Shown here: piece by piece, positions 33,101 through 45,554 of the stretch
How positions within the stretch are numbered: position 1 is the first letter of the stretch
Layout: each line of letters begins with the position of its first letter
Source: Flaveria trinervia
Taxonomy: Eukaryota > Streptophyta > Magnoliopsida > Asterales > Asteraceae
Length of the DNA: 64,000 bases
Direction: 5' to 3'
Assembly (NCBI GenBank): GCA_025506515.1
Contig: CM046452.1
Span: 38,726,518-38,790,517, forward strand
Made by a program: the position numbers and the translations under genes
Notes under the pieces: model-generated
The model's database searches: none
Seen by the model: the letters and a program-made list of their open reading frames with translations, nothing else
Told to the model about the DNA's origin: nothing

Positions 33101-34580
33101 TTATCTCATCTCTTCTTCAGTCTCCCACGTAGACTCGGATCCCTTCCGGTGCTTCTACTGTATACGCACGAGATGAACCACTTTATTTCTCAGCCTCTTC
33201 TCTTTTCAATCGATGATTGGCACTGGTTGCTCCACATAATTGAGCCATTCGTCTACTTCGATATCCTCCAGTGGGATAATAATATCTTTGTCGGCTAAGC
33301 ACCTCCTTAGATGAGATACATGGAATGTTGTATGAATTCCACTTAACTTATCTGGTAACTCTAATCTATAGGCCACCTCTCCTACTCGAGCAATGATTCG
33401 GAAAGGGCCTATGTATCTCGGGCTCAACTTGCCCCGCTTTCGGAAACGAATGAAACCTTTCCAAGGTGAGACCTTCAACATAACCCGGTCACCCACCTGA
33501 AACTCATCGGTCTGCGTCGTTTATCGGCATATGACTTCTTTCCATCCTTGGCTGCCTTCATGAAGGCCTTGATCTTCTCAAGCTTCTCAGTCGTAGCCTA
33601 GATTAACTCGACGCTCCCTAACTCTTTTTGACCAATATCACCCCAACAGACGGGTGTCCAGCATCCCCTACCGTATAGCATCTCATAAGGTGGCATACCA
33701 ATGCTGGCATGATAACTATTGTTGTATGAGAATTCGGCTAACGGTAGGTGGTCATCCCAACTTCCACCAAAATCAATCACACATGCCCGAAGCATGTCCT
33801 CCAACATCTGAATGGTCATCTCTTACTGTCCATCAGTTTGGGGATGATAAATCGTGCTAATATGTAACATCGTTCCCATGGCATCGTGGAATTTCCTCCA
33901 GAATGTAGATGTAAACCGAGTGTCACGATCAGACACAATGGACACCGGCACACCATGATGAGTTACAATCTCCTTGATGAACAGATCAGCCAACCTCTCA
34001 TATGAATACGTCTTGCTGATCAGTAGGAAATGAGCACTCTTCATCAGGAGGTCCACAATCACCCATATGGCATCATACCCTTTTGGAGTACGTGGCAGCT
34101 TTGTAATGAAATCCATGGTGATGTGCTCCCACTTCCATTCCGGTATATCCAAAGGTTGGATCTTCCCATATGGCTTTTGATGCTCAGCCTTCTCCTGTAA
34201 GCAAGTAAGGCACTTACTCATATACTCCACCACATCACGCTTCATACCCGGCCACCAATAATCTTTCTTCATATCTTGACACATTTTTGTGTCACCTAGA
34301 TGAATGGAGTATTGAGTCTTGTGAGCTTCATCTAAAATCTTCACCCGTAGATCCCCAAAATAAGGAACCCACGTTCTCCCAAAATCGAGTTCTAACACCA
34401 AATGTTTTCACCCAATTCTACGACCAGACCTCTCATTCTCTCATAGATAAGATGATCTTCTTTCAGTGCCTCATCTTGAAACTCCTTGACTTGCTTCATC
34501 ATATCAGAGGTCATGACCAGCTGATAAGCTTTCACCCGAATCGTCTCGGGCCTCTCTTTTCGGCTAAGGGCATCAGCCAC
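33101..34580 (-). pseudogene. Gypsy-G integrase with C-terminal chromodomain
   Basis: On the minus strand: the RNase H-integrase linker (MADALSRKER, 34580-34392), a zinc-binding part (DYWWPGMKRDVVEYMSKCLTC), and the rve core with Asp in ITMDFITKLP, Asp in IVSDRDTRF, and Glu at 33820-33822. A TAA stop (33823-33825) sits just before that Glu. The C-terminal RLSPRYIGPF-like module (GKLSPRYIGPFRII, HVSHLRRC) leads into a chromodomain (VEQPVPIID onward to the stop near 33101). The chromodomain would target integration to marked chromatin. It contains two stops: TGA at 33206-33208, and TAG at 33155-33157 where a conserved Trp is usual. Inactive. Confidence 0.9.
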
Positions 34581-35960
34581 CTTATTGGCCTTGCCCGGAT
34601 GGTAGTGGATCTCACATCGTAGTCCTTAATAAGCTCCAACCGTCATCTCTGTCTCATGTTCAGGTCCTTCTGCTCAAAGAAGTACTTCAATCTTTTGTGG
34701 TCCGTGAATATGGTGCACTTCATCCCATAGAGATAGTGCCTCAAAATCTTTAGCGCAAAGACCATGGCTGCTAGCTCCAAGTCATGAGTGGGGTAGTTGA
34801 CCACATGAACCTTCAACTGTCGGGATGCATAGGCTATGACCTTCCCTCTTTGCATTAACACGCATCCCAACCCCGAGTAGGAAGCATCCGAATAAACATC
34901 CAGATCTTCACTTCCATCGGGTAATGACAGAACAGGAGCTTGAGTCAATCTCGCCTTCAATTCTCCGAATGCCTTCTCTTGAGCTTGACCCCATACAAAC
35001 TTTACATCTTTTCGGGTCAACTTGGTTAGAAGCGATCTTAAAGAAGTCTTGAATAAATCTCCTATAGTAGCCCGCCAAACCCAAGAAACTATGAATCTCG
35101 GATGGCGTCTTTGGTGACTTCCATTGCATAACCGCCTCCACCTTTGCCCGATCCACCATGATCCCCTCGGGATTCACCACATGACCCAAGAACTGAACTT
35201 CGCGCAACCAGAAAGCACACTTGGAGAATTTTTCATACAACTTCTCTCTCCTCAGCGTCTCCAAAACCTCCCGAATGTGACTGGCATGCTCTATTTCACT
35301 CTTTGAATAAATCAGGATATCATCGATAAACACAATCATGGATTTACCCAGCATCGGCTGACACACACGATTCATCAAATCCATAAAAGCAGCTGGTGCG
35401 TTGGTCAAGCCAAAAGACATGACAAGAAACTCGTAGTGACCATAACGTGTGCGGAAAGTTGTTTTAGGAACATCCTGCTCTTTCACCTTCAGCTGATGAT
35501 AACCAGATCGAAGGTCTATCCTTGAAAACCAACTAGCCCCCTGAAGCTAATCAAACAAATCATCTATTCTTGGTAAGGGGTATCAGTTCTTCACTGTCAA
35601 CTTGTTCAGCTCACGGTAGTCAATACACATTCTCATACTACCTTCTTTCTTCTTCACGAATAGGACCCGAGCACCCTAAGGAGAGATGCTCGGCCTAATG
35701 AACCCCTTATCAAGAAGCTCTTGCAACTATTCCATCAACTCCTTCATCTCAGTTGGAGCCAACCGATACGGTGCCTTGGCAACAGGTTGGGCACCCGGTA
35801 TCAAGTCAATCTGGAACTCGATCTCACGGTCAGGTGGCACTCCTCGTAAGTCCTCTGGGAATACGTCTGGAAAGTCATACACAACCAGCACATCGGATAG
35901 TTGTGGTGTTGGCGTATCCACATCCTTACATAGGCCAAGTAGGCACTACATCCACACCTC
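34581..35960 (-). pseudogene. Gypsy-G reverse transcriptase and RNase H
   Basis: Minus-strand blocks in order: the FPDVFPEDLRGVPP entry segment (35921-35727), MCIDYRELNKLTVKN, RIDLRSGYHQL, a 192-residue open piece 35486-34908 with RTRYGHYEFLVMSFGLTNAPA, and the FIDDILIYS catalytic box at 35331-35305. RNase H lies at 35020-34643 (DVYSDASYSGLGCVLMQ and IFTDHKRLKYFF). Four stops interrupt the first RT half, at positions where related proteins have Trp, Arg or Gln, each explainable by a single C-to-T or G-to-A change. Confidence 0.9.
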
Positions 35961-37660
35961 ATACACTTTCCCGCCACCGCCATCGAAATCACCTTCGGAA
36001 TCGTCATGACTCGATCCCCATAAATCGTTACCAAACTCCCATCAGGCGCTGTTAAACGAATCATCTTCTTGCGACACACAATGTTCGCCTTGAAGTCCAC
36101 CAACCAATCCATCCTAAGAACCAATTCAAAACCACCTAAGGTCTAACCGAAACTTATAACCTTCTAGTTCCACATCACAGTCCTCTATCATCTCAGAAAT
36201 CCTGGTGGACTTACCTATGGCAGTTTCTACATCAAAGGGTGCATCAACATGTCTACTGCTATCAGGCAGCTTAGCACAAAAAGCAATAGAAATAAAACTT
36301 TTACCAGCACCCGAATCAAATAACACAGAAGCTAAAGTTTGGTTCACTAGAAACATACCAGACACAACATCGAGATCCGTCCTAGCCTCCTCTTGTGTCA
36401 TCGTGAATGCCCTGGCGCTCGCCCTTGGTCCTTCACCTCCAGTTTTCTTCGCCCTGGAACCCTCGGCCCTTGGCTTCTTACAATCCCTACTCATATGACC
36501 CTCTTCACCATAGTTAAAGCACCGGGCCGTATGATAGTCCCTGGCCATGTGCCCCCCCTTCCCACATTTAAAGCACAAGTTCGACCCAAACCTACATTCC
36601 CCACTATGCTCTCTGCCACACCTACCACACTTCTTCGTACTCGCACCCGATGCGACCACACGGCAGTCGTCCACCCGTGCCTTCTTTTTACCCGTCGAGG
36701 CATCACCCCAACCAAACCTCTTCCCTTCCAGTTTCTATTACCTCCACCCTTCCGACTACCTTCAGCCACCACCACTACACCCCTTCGTCATATAACCTCC
36801 CTGGCAAATCCACCGCCGACCTAAACGTGCTCGGTTGGGCGGCAATCATGTGGGTGCGAATATCTGCTGGAAATCCCTCAATGTACCTCTTGATCTTTCG
36901 AGACAGAGGTGTCACCTGATCTGGCACTAGACATTCCATTTCGTTGAACTTTGTAGTGTACTGTCGGCGTGTCATCGTTCCCGCCTCCAGTTGCAGAAAC
37001 TCCCTCTCAACCTTGTCCATTTCCCGGTGAGGAAAAAACTCCTCGATCACCAACTTCTTCAACTCCGACCATCTCATTCTCCGGATCGCCTGGCTACCCT
37101 CGGCTTGGAGTATATTGTCCCACCAACACAGAGCTGAATCCACAAAAGAGTGGGTAGTGAATTTAACTTTCAGGTCCTCTCGGCACCCGCTGATATCAAG
37201 TACAGCCTCCATTTCCCTCACCAACTGGTAAGCAGCAGCAGTGTCGTTTCCATCGAAAGTAGGGGGATTGCATCTCATAAACACCCCGTTGTTACAGCCT
37301 CGTACCGCCTCCTGCACAGGCTCTGCTTCTTCCTCTTCTTCGTCATCAGACGGAATCCTCCTAGTCTCGGGTTGTCTTCGTTCGCCTGTAGGTCTACTCC
37401 TTTCCCTTGTCTCCCCCTCTCTGACCGCCTTTATGACTTCGATCACCACAGACGGTAAGATTGTCTGCATGACCTGATGGACTTCCTCCACAACCCCCTC
37501 CTTCACTGAGGCTCTTAGGTTAGCACTCTCATCCCCGCCCTTGGATGAGGGGTTTCTGGTTCTTCATGAACACCTTTTCGGCCCTAGGCCTTCCTCTCGT
37601 AACCCGTGGTTCAACACCACGTCCACCACCACACGAAGCTTTAGATGACCTACCACCTGC
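35961..37660 (-). pseudogene. Gypsy-G gag and protease
   Basis: The Gag capsid region reads through at 37506-36775 (FDGNDTAAAYQLVREMEAVLD, CWWDNILQA, LVIEEFFP). The piece 36674-36126 carries three zinc modules: a CGRCGREHSGEC unit, then CFKCGKGGHMARDY, where Tyr replaces the last Cys, then CFNYGEEGHMSRDC, where Tyr replaces the second Cys. The protease active site VLFDSGAGKSFIS follows and a VLRMDWL block ends it near 36124. Gag starts somewhere upstream of 37506; the first codon is uncertain because of breaks around 37560. Gag-capsid type and order support a chromovirus. Confidence 0.88.
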
Positions 37661-38000
37661 CGTCCTTTAACGCACAATAAAAGATTTAAATACTAATACG
37701 ATCATTCAAGGAAACGGATCAGTTTATGGCAAGTATAGTAAGTCCCTAATTACAGTGGCCAGTTGTGATTAGCCACTTACTTTACTCTTCATCTGCCAAG
37801 CATTACCTGTCCTAACTACATCAGTATTTAAATCTACATACAACACATAAACCACATAACATGCGCATGTAATACTGGTTCACATTACAAAAATACCTGA
37901 TGGCACACAGCTACCCAGATTGGCATCCCCTCCCTTTCCGTCCCATTCTCAGTTTAAGTTAAGGTTTATTTTGAAAATTTACCCATTTTACTTAAACTTT

Positions 38001-38013
38001 GGCTCTTATACTA
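38001..38013 (-). promoter_or_regulatory. Gypsy-G primer-binding site, degenerate
   Basis: TAGTATAAGAGCC on the minus strand, three bases from the 5' LTR end, matches the initiator tRNA-Met complement TGGTATCAGAGCC at 11 of 13 positions. The surrounding 37661-38000 is gag leader without other features. Confidence 0.7.
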
Positions 38014-38016
38014 ACT

Positions 38017-40276
38017 TGTAAGGCCCCGTTCCCAGGACGCTTACAGCTGGTAAATCATCGCACATAAAACATATACGTTACATTTAATCATTAATAAAAC
38101 ATTGTAGGGGAAACATAAAACTAATTTTTCATATCATTACAAATGCTTTTGCAAGTTAATACAAGCGTTCATTTCCAAAAACTCATTCGTTCACATTATA
38201 ATGCAAAAAAACATTAACAAAAGAATGCCATTCAAAATGCCAAGTAGCTGCTCCGTGCCATCCTCAACAATGCTCACCTGCCAACTGGAAAATGCATAAA
38301 AGTTAGTGTTGCTACTTTTCTTTCGCTAAAACCATTCATTACTATTGCATGTGATCATACATCATACGTACATACAGATAATATCATTATTATCTTCGTC
38401 ATTCTTTCGCTCATACTTCCATTCATTCATCATTTCATTCTTTACATTCGTCATCACCATGAACTTTACCCTTCATGCTCATGGTACTGTGTCTAAGCCT
38501 ATAAAAGACCTTCATCGGTGGTGCCCGGCACGAAGTGGTCACAGTACCTAAGGTCAAGTTCAGGTATACCATTGTCATATGTTATGCCCTTCATGCTTAT
38601 GATATTGAACCTAATCCTAAAAAAGACCTTCATCGGTGGTGCTCGGCACCAAGTGGTCACAGTACCTAAGGCATGCAAAAATGGTTCATCCATATGGTCA
38701 ATCACAAAGAAAACCCCAATGTGCATCCTTTGGGGTAGCTAACCCGCACACCGTTGAGCTAACACCTTCATCGGGTGTGCACCTCTATACATTTGCTTGC
38801 AAGCCTTTCTTACGTTCATTCATTCATTTATTAATGCATGCATTCATCATCATGTTCCTTTTTCATTATCTTTCACTTTACGTTACATAATACATTCGTT
38901 TCATTTATTATCATAACATGTAAAGCCACGGGAAAGATAAACATTCATCATAATAAGAAACATAAACTTGTCATTTAGTCATCATCACACAAGGCATCAC
39001 ACATACATAACATACATCATGTATAACCATGCAACAATATCATCATCATCATCATCATGCATATGCACTAATCACACATCATTACATGCCGAACATACCA
39101 TCCATGACCCCAAAAGTCAACTTGCATAACCCCCAGGAATCTCCTAGGTCAAAGCCTACATTACTCCTTTTTCTCCAAAAAGTGTTCATCCGCATTGATC
39201 TTATTGTTCATCTGCATTTGATTTTCTTCATCCGTATTTGATTTGCTTCATCCGCATTTGTCATCCGCGTTTGACTTACACATCCGCATTTCATATACTT
39301 AGTCAAATGCTCTTCCGCATTGACATACATCATCCGTATTTGTCATCTGCATTTGACTTACTCATCTGCATTTCCCTTTTTCTTAGTCCATATTCATCTG
39401 CATTTCTCAAACTTAGTCAAATGCTCATCCGCGTTTCATGCACTTAGTCAATGTTCATCCGCATTGACTTCATCCACATTTGACTTCATCCACATTGGCT
39501 TACTCAGTGGTTAATGTTCATCCGCTTTGGCTTACTCAATGGTTATTGTTCATCCGCATTAACCATTTCCATCCACATTGACTTTTCAACACTTATGCAG
39601 ATTCTAAAACTTAACATATGAGCCTTAAACATCAGATTTCCAATCTCAAATCACCATTCATAATTTTCTAAGCTTAAATCTTACCCTCTAAGCCTTAGAA
39701 ACACAAGCATACATCATTACGCATGAACATAGTCACACATCACATGGTAACATCATCATACACACATTCAAGCCTACGGGTCTGAAACCCAGTTTAATAA
39801 AAACATACATTAATGCATTTCCAGCCCTAAAATCAGTTACAAACCAGTAAAAGAGGGGTTCTAGAACTCACCTTTGCAGCTTTTGAGTATGGCTTCCTCC
39901 ATACTCGTTTGCAAATTGAATTCAACCGCTTAGAAACCCACTAAAAACATACCCGAACACATACAAACACACATAAGCATAAACTCGAGAATATGACCAG
40001 TCAAGAACATCATAAACGTACGAATTCTTACCTTGAATTTGAACTTTTTCTTCTTGTTCTTCTTCAAACCCAAGCTCTGCTCTTTCTCCCTCTAAAATCT
40101 GAACTCAAAAGTGAAAAGTGGCATGGCATGGGCGGCCATGCTACTTTTGTACAACATAAAAAGTAAATCTTGTACTTTTTACATATTTAACCCCTCATCT
40201 TGGGTTAAATAGCATTACTTTCTTTTCTTTCATTTTATTCTTCTCTTTGTTTGACTTTAAAATAACCGGTGTTACA
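38017..40276 (-). repeat. Gypsy-G 5' LTR (2,260 bp)
   Basis: The intact LTR copy, TGTAAGGCCCC...CCGGTGTTACA, followed by TSD TCTCG at 40277. It contains the tandem duplication near 38471-38670, a CATCAT microsatellite near 39037-39060 and the TCATCCGCATTTGAC minisatellite at 39185-39575. Reading frames here are repeat artefacts. Confidence 0.93.
39185..39575 (-). repeat. Minisatellite in Gypsy-G 5' LTR
   Basis: Same unit as at 7065-7432, with copies differing in detail: CATCCGTATTTG, CATCTGCATTTG and CATCCACATTTG variants are all C/T or G/A changes from CATCCGCATTTG. It lies about 700-1,090 bp from the LTR 5' end on the element strand. Confidence 0.85.
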
Positions 40277-40916
40277 TCTCGACATAATAGTGAATTGGTG
40301 GAGCCAAAGATAATATCGTCGACACAAACTTAGACAAACAACATTTCACCATTCACTTCCCTTTTGAAAAGAGTCATATCGATGGTGCCCCGAGAGAAAC
40401 CATTACTTAAAAGATACTGGGCCAGGGTCTCATACCAGATCCTAGGATCCTGATGAAGACCATACAGAGATTTGTCCAGCTTAAAGACTTTATCGGGAAA
40501 AGCAGGATCCTCAAAACCTGGTGGTTGACACACATATATCTCCTCATCAATGTCTCCGTAAATGAAAGCACACTTGACATCCATCTTATAGACCTTGAAC
40601 TGTTTATGAGCAGCATGAGCGAGAAAAATCATGATTGCATCAAGACGGGCGACTGGAGCGAAGACTTCGGTATAGTCAATCCCTTCTTCTTGAGCAAAAC
40701 CCTGCACAACTAGTCTAGACTTGTTACGCACCACCACACCACAATCATCCGGTTTGTTCTTAAACACCAATTTTGTACCAGTTGGGACTTTGTTGGGAGG
40801 CAAGTCAACCAAGGTCCAAACTTTGAGCTTTCTAAATTGTTGAAGCTCCGATTGCATTGACTCCACCCAGCATGGGTCCTGTAGAGCGGCATGCACATAT
40901 TTCGGGACAGTTTGAG
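40277..40916 (-). pseudogene. Copia-H reverse transcriptase (5' part of split pol)
   Basis: On the minus strand 40896-40330 reads through: WVESMQSELQQF, VWTLVDLPPNKVPTGTK, LVVQGFAQEEGIDYTEVFAPVAR, catalytic Asp in KMDVKCAFIYG, SLYGLHQDPRIWYE. An in-frame TAA follows at about 40332. The catalytic box comes next as CVDDIIFGSTN with Cys in place of Tyr, and is cut at 40277 by Gypsy-G. The sequence resumes colinearly at 5848. Confidence 0.9.
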
Positions 40917-42463
40917 AGATGAAGCAAGGAAGAGGCAGATATTAATCAAACCATATTGACTCCACGTCCGAACACCATCAGTGATTGATGCAATAACATT
41001 ATCAAGAGGATGATCTTTCAAAGTTTTGAAGTCTGTGTCTAAAAGGAAGGTGTTTGGAGAAGTTTCGTTCATAGATTGTGAATGATTAGATGAGGGTGAG
41101 AGGGATGGAATAGGTTGTGAGGGGGTAGATGTAGGAGATGAAGGAAGAGATGTTGGTGAAGAAGGATTAGTTGGTGAAGTAGAAGCAGGTGTTGGTGACA
41201 GATCAAGTAATGGAGAAGATGATCCAACATTAGTTGAAATGGAATCATTTGCTAAAGAGGTGGAATGAGCAGGAGATGGGGTTGAGGAGATAATATTAGT
41301 TTGAAAATCTGGAATGGATGCATCATCGTCGAAAACTGGAAGACTAAAAGAATTAAACACAGTATAGAGTCAAAGAACAATGCTGGTTTAGATCAACATC
41401 CGAAGAGTTAGACTCCTGCCAATCAACATAGAATGACTCTTGAAGGATACGTGTTCTCTTATTATATACTCGATAGGCCTTTTAACCAACAAAGTAAAAA
41501 TCGTCAGACACGGCACCAAACTTTATCTTTTGAGATTGAGTATTCAAAAGAGTGCAAGAGCAACAAATGGCTGAAAGAAGTCAATTAGAGGTTTCCTCTT
41601 ATAAAAAAGTTCATAAGGGGTCTTCATTTTGTCCTTGACAATCAACACTCGGTTTAGAACATATGAAACACAATTTACGGCTTCAGCCCAAAAGATAATG
41701 GGTAACGAAAGTTCTATCAGCATTGTACGTGCGGCTTCAATGAGATGTGATTCTTTCGTTCAGCTACACCATTCTGTTGAGGTGTCCTGGAAGCACTAAA
41801 CTGTCTCACAATCCCCTTTTGAGCACAGAATGAATCATGAATCTGATTTTTGAATTCAGTGTTGTTGTCACTTCTCAGACCCAGAACCTTTCTCTTGCTG
41901 ATTGTCTCGATAGAAAGAATTAACTTCTGCAATTCTTCTACAACCTCTCCTTTGTGTGCAAGAAATCTCACCCATGAATATCTGGAGAAATCATCTGTAA
42001 CAACAACGCATAAAGATGTTTTAGCAATAGATTTAACGCTAATTGGGCCAAACAAATCAGTATGTAACAACTCGAGAGGACAAGTTATGCTGTTTTCAAG
42101 TTTGAGCTTGTGTGGTTTCTTGTGTTGTTTGCCCTTGGCACAAGCCATACATTTTTCGTTCACACAAAAAACTTTTAAAGGGAGTCCTCTTACGAGATTG
42201 TTTTTGACTAATTTGTTTATTATTTTAAAATTAACGTGGCCCAATCGACGATGCCATAAAAGAGACTTAAAGGTTGAAGCTTTAGAAAGAAGACAAGTTG
42301 CGGTAGACTTTGACTCGCTGGAGTTCATATCAAGAAGATATGTGTCATGTTTTCTTGGAGCACGCATAAGAATCAAATCATTTATCAATCGCTGATTTAA
42401 AAAATAGACATTCATTGGATTTAAACAAGACTGGAATGTCTTTATCATAGATTTGAGAAACAC
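40917..42463 (-). pseudogene. Copia-H integrase and Ser/Pro-rich linker
   Basis: The piece 42463-41717 holds the zinc-binding region (LWHRRLGHVNFK, CMACAKGKQHK) and the rve core with Asp in LLHTDLFGP, Asp in RSDNNTEF and Glu in NGVAERKN, so the catalytic triad is complete. A frameshift follows the Glu block. The C-terminal integrase part (41716-41370) is broken. The 41360-40917 segment is a long Ser/Thr/Pro-rich linker (SPTPASTSPTNPSSPTSLPS) before RT, as common in copia pol. Also broken by one frameshift near 40960. Confidence 0.87.
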
Positions 42464-42767
42464 TCAGAAGATTAAATGCCAACTCAGGAACATAGTTGAC
42501 TTTCTCCAATGTTAAAGAACCATTGGTAACTTCTCCTTGCCCAATCATCTTTCCACCCTTTTTGTCACCAGCAAAGGCAACATATCCTCCATCTATAATA
42601 GCAAGTCTTTCAGCCATGTCATATGCCATGAGCATCCACTATCTACATGCCACACACTATTTACAATCTTAGTGGATGACTCCTCAAATGAAATAACAAA
42701 CAGATTAACCAGGCGAAATAGGAACCCAAGATTGAACAACTTTATCTTTAGATGAAGCAAATTTTTT
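42464..42767 (-). pseudogene. Copia-H protease
   Basis: The active site WHVDSGCSWHMT has its DSG codons at 42635-42643 on the minus strand. The following segment (GGYVAFAGDKKGGKMIGQG, YVPELAFNLLSVSQ) is the normal protease-to-integrase transition but is in a shifted frame after a stop near 42610. Confidence 0.82.
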
Positions 42768-45554
42768 TCAAAATAAATTACTAACCAGTTTTGTTAATTT
42801 ATTTCCAAAATAGTTCCTATTAAGATGACCATGAAGCAATGTAGGACAATTCTTGACAAGATGGTCCTCTTGACCACATCTGAAATAGTGAGGTTTCTGT
42901 CTAGGTCTGTGATATGATGAGGTAGGAATATGATCAATGATAATTTCCTCATCACATTCAGATATGCTAGAATCAATGTAACTAGATGTCTTATACATGC
43001 CATGAGGTCGAAGTTTAAGTGAACAAGAATTATTATTTACAAAAATAGATGAATGATCGTCTGACGTACCAGTAGAACTAGTTCCACTGGTGCTAGTTTG
43101 AGACGAAGTGGTAATTCTTTCATTTGATAAAGACATATTTAATGGAGTGAAAGATGGAATAGGATGAGAAAAGAATTTTTAAAAACAATCAGTTTTAATT
43201 TTCTTGGTTGACTTTGTAGAAAGATCAGTTGCACCATTATCATCACCAGAACAAAAGACATTACCACAATGTACTGAACTAAAAGATGAAATAGAACCTT
43301 CATGAGAACATGAAACTATAGAGTCTGTTACACGAGAACTAGAAACAAAAAAAAGAATTTAAACTAGACTTGTGATCTAAAATAGACTGCTGACAATCAA
43401 GTGTACTAATACTAGTGCATCCAAGCCCACTAGTTGGTCCATAGTCGTAGTCTTCACGAACGTGCTTAGAGTTAACACCCTCTAAACCTGCAGACATACT
43501 GTCAGTATCTGTTTTGATTAAATCATTAGAAGGATGAGGAACAGACATAGGAGAATAACAGTATGTTCTAGGCGGAGGATAAACCTTTACATTTTCATAA
43601 CACCAATCCCGTTTTAATCCTAGCTCCCTGTTGAGATTTACATAGATCAACATGTTTCATTCATAATATGGTCCATTTGTCTAACTTTGACTGAACTTTG
43701 CTTGTTTCAAATTCAGCAAGGGCAAATCTTTCAGTCAAAGTGTTAATCTCAACATTTCTTTCCAAAATGATTCGTTTTAAATGATCATTTTTTAAAGCAT
43801 CATTTAATTTAACAAAATATTTTGATTCATTGAATTTAAGTTCATCGTTGGTTCATTTTAAATCCTTTTCATTATCAACTAACAGTCGATTAGCTTTATA
43901 AATCCCAAATAATCTTATTCTACAAGCAGATGAGCACATATCCTGAATTACCTCATATGGAAGTCCCATGACCATCCTTTCAGCTGCTAAGGCCTTTTCA
44001 CATTGGCACACCAGAGTACTTGACTTGCTTTCCTCAACGGTGGCAGTATCATCATCCTAATCCTTTCTTTGCCCAGCGCATGAACTTCCTTCTTGGTTAG
44101 ACCTGTAGATTTACCTGCCTTTATTTTAGCATCTTTCTCTTCTTTCTCATTCATAGATGACACAACTTCCTATTTGAATTCCTTGAAAAGGTCAAATCCA
44201 TCTTTACCATCTTCCTTCTCTTTCCCTTTAACAAGCTCAGCAACCAAAGCATGATTTATCTCAATCCTTGTTTCCTCAACCTCAGCACTCCAATCAAAGT
44301 TAGAAATTAATGCAGTCTCTTTTTTGTGATTCTCATCTTCCTTCTCCTTCTCAGCTGTTAATCTTGGAACTCCTGAATTGCTAGAATTGGTGACAATTGG
44401 TGATGGACATTCACGTTTGAAACATCCCAATTGTTTGCAGTTGAAACATCTTAGTTTTGACTTATCAAATCCCAGTTTTGAATTAGAAGTTTGTCCGCCG
44501 AATTTATTCCTTCCAGTACACTCTATAAACTTCGAACTCTAAGAGTCAACATTGCCATTTGCCACTGGATGTCAGTTTCTTCAAGAACATCAGGATTTAC
44601 CTGATACATGTCTTCCATTTTCATTCCTTTTCCTTTTAACTCTCTTGCCACAAATGCTTCATAACTTTGAACAAACATTCCGAAGATTGCCATTATTTCT
44701 GATGGAACTGAAGTTTCAACATTCACCTTGCATTAACTCCTCCTTTAACATTTCCTCCTAAGAAATTACTTGCATTAACTCCTCCTTGAATTGAATTCTG
44801 TATTTGAGAGCTACCAGCGGATTATAATAAAGAAGCATTTTGATAGAAACCAGATGTAGGCATCATGGTCTGGTTAAATTCCTGTTTCTTCATGTCCAAC
44901 TCAAAGGATTTTAGCTTATTGATAATATCCATTAGCTTGTAGTCTGTGAACCCTCTTTCTTGTTTTAGCATCCCTACCATGAAGACGCCACTGAGGTGGG
45001 AGAGAATCTAGAAGCCTGTTAAATTGTTCACTATTAGAGAGCTTTTCATCATATTTCTTTAAGGTGCTTGAAACAATCAAGAAACGATTTGTGAGATCTG
45101 TCAGACTCTTGTTCTTGTATCGAACAAAGGAGTTGAATTCCGTCTCAGCTTGAATGCTCTTATCATTTACCAAATCGGCATTACCATCATAAAACTCACA
45201 TAGGGTATCGTAAAGAGATTTAGCATTTTTATGCTCTGCAAAACGATTGTAAATGTCTGGTGCCAGGCAAAGAGTTAAAGCACCAATAGCCTTTTGGTCA
45301 CGATCGATCAACTTTAGATCATTTTCAGTGAAAGAAGATGGGTCCTTATTTTGAGAGACTACATCACCAACAGTAACAGTTCGTATGTGAGGTCCAGAAA
45401 TAATCGATTCCAATTGGTTGTGATCAGTGTAGAAGAAGAAAGCTTTAAGACATCTCTTCCAATCTTCAAAATTGTCTTCGTTAATGAGTCTCGGAGGCTT
45501 ATTGGGAGAAACACATTCAAGATCAGCAAGTGTGAGTGATGTTAACATAGACAT
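42768..45554 (-). pseudogene. Copia-H gag
   Basis: Start at the ATG at 45554 (MSMLTSLTLADLE), followed by a 212-residue open N-terminal part with FEDWKRCLKAFF and LYDTLCEFYDG blocks typical of copia Gag. A frameshift near 44950 follows. Knuckle 1 (near 44400-44450) reads CFNCKQLGCFKREC, with Cys where His is required. A charged segment (44430-44170) and the poorly conserved 44169-43140 follow. Knuckle 2 (near 42840-42890) is YFRCGQEDHLVKNC, with Tyr in place of the first Cys. Two knuckles and a long Gag link H to elements M and S. Confidence 0.8.

Larger units (their letters stand above)
5854..40276 (-). mobile_element. Gypsy-G: Ty3/gypsy chromovirus with nested insertions
   Basis: Both ends are TGTAAGGCCCC...GGTGTTACA LTRs and the flanks carry the perfect 5-bp duplication TCTCG (5849-5853 and 40277-40281). 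On the minus strand the order is LTR, primer-binding site, gag, protease, RT, RNase H, integrase, chromodomain, polypurine tract, LTR. RT before integrase is the gypsy order, and the chromodomain marks a chromovirus, probably Tekay/del-like. The 3' LTR is interrupted by element M (7487-32393). Without the insert, G is about 9.5 kb. Confidence 0.93.
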
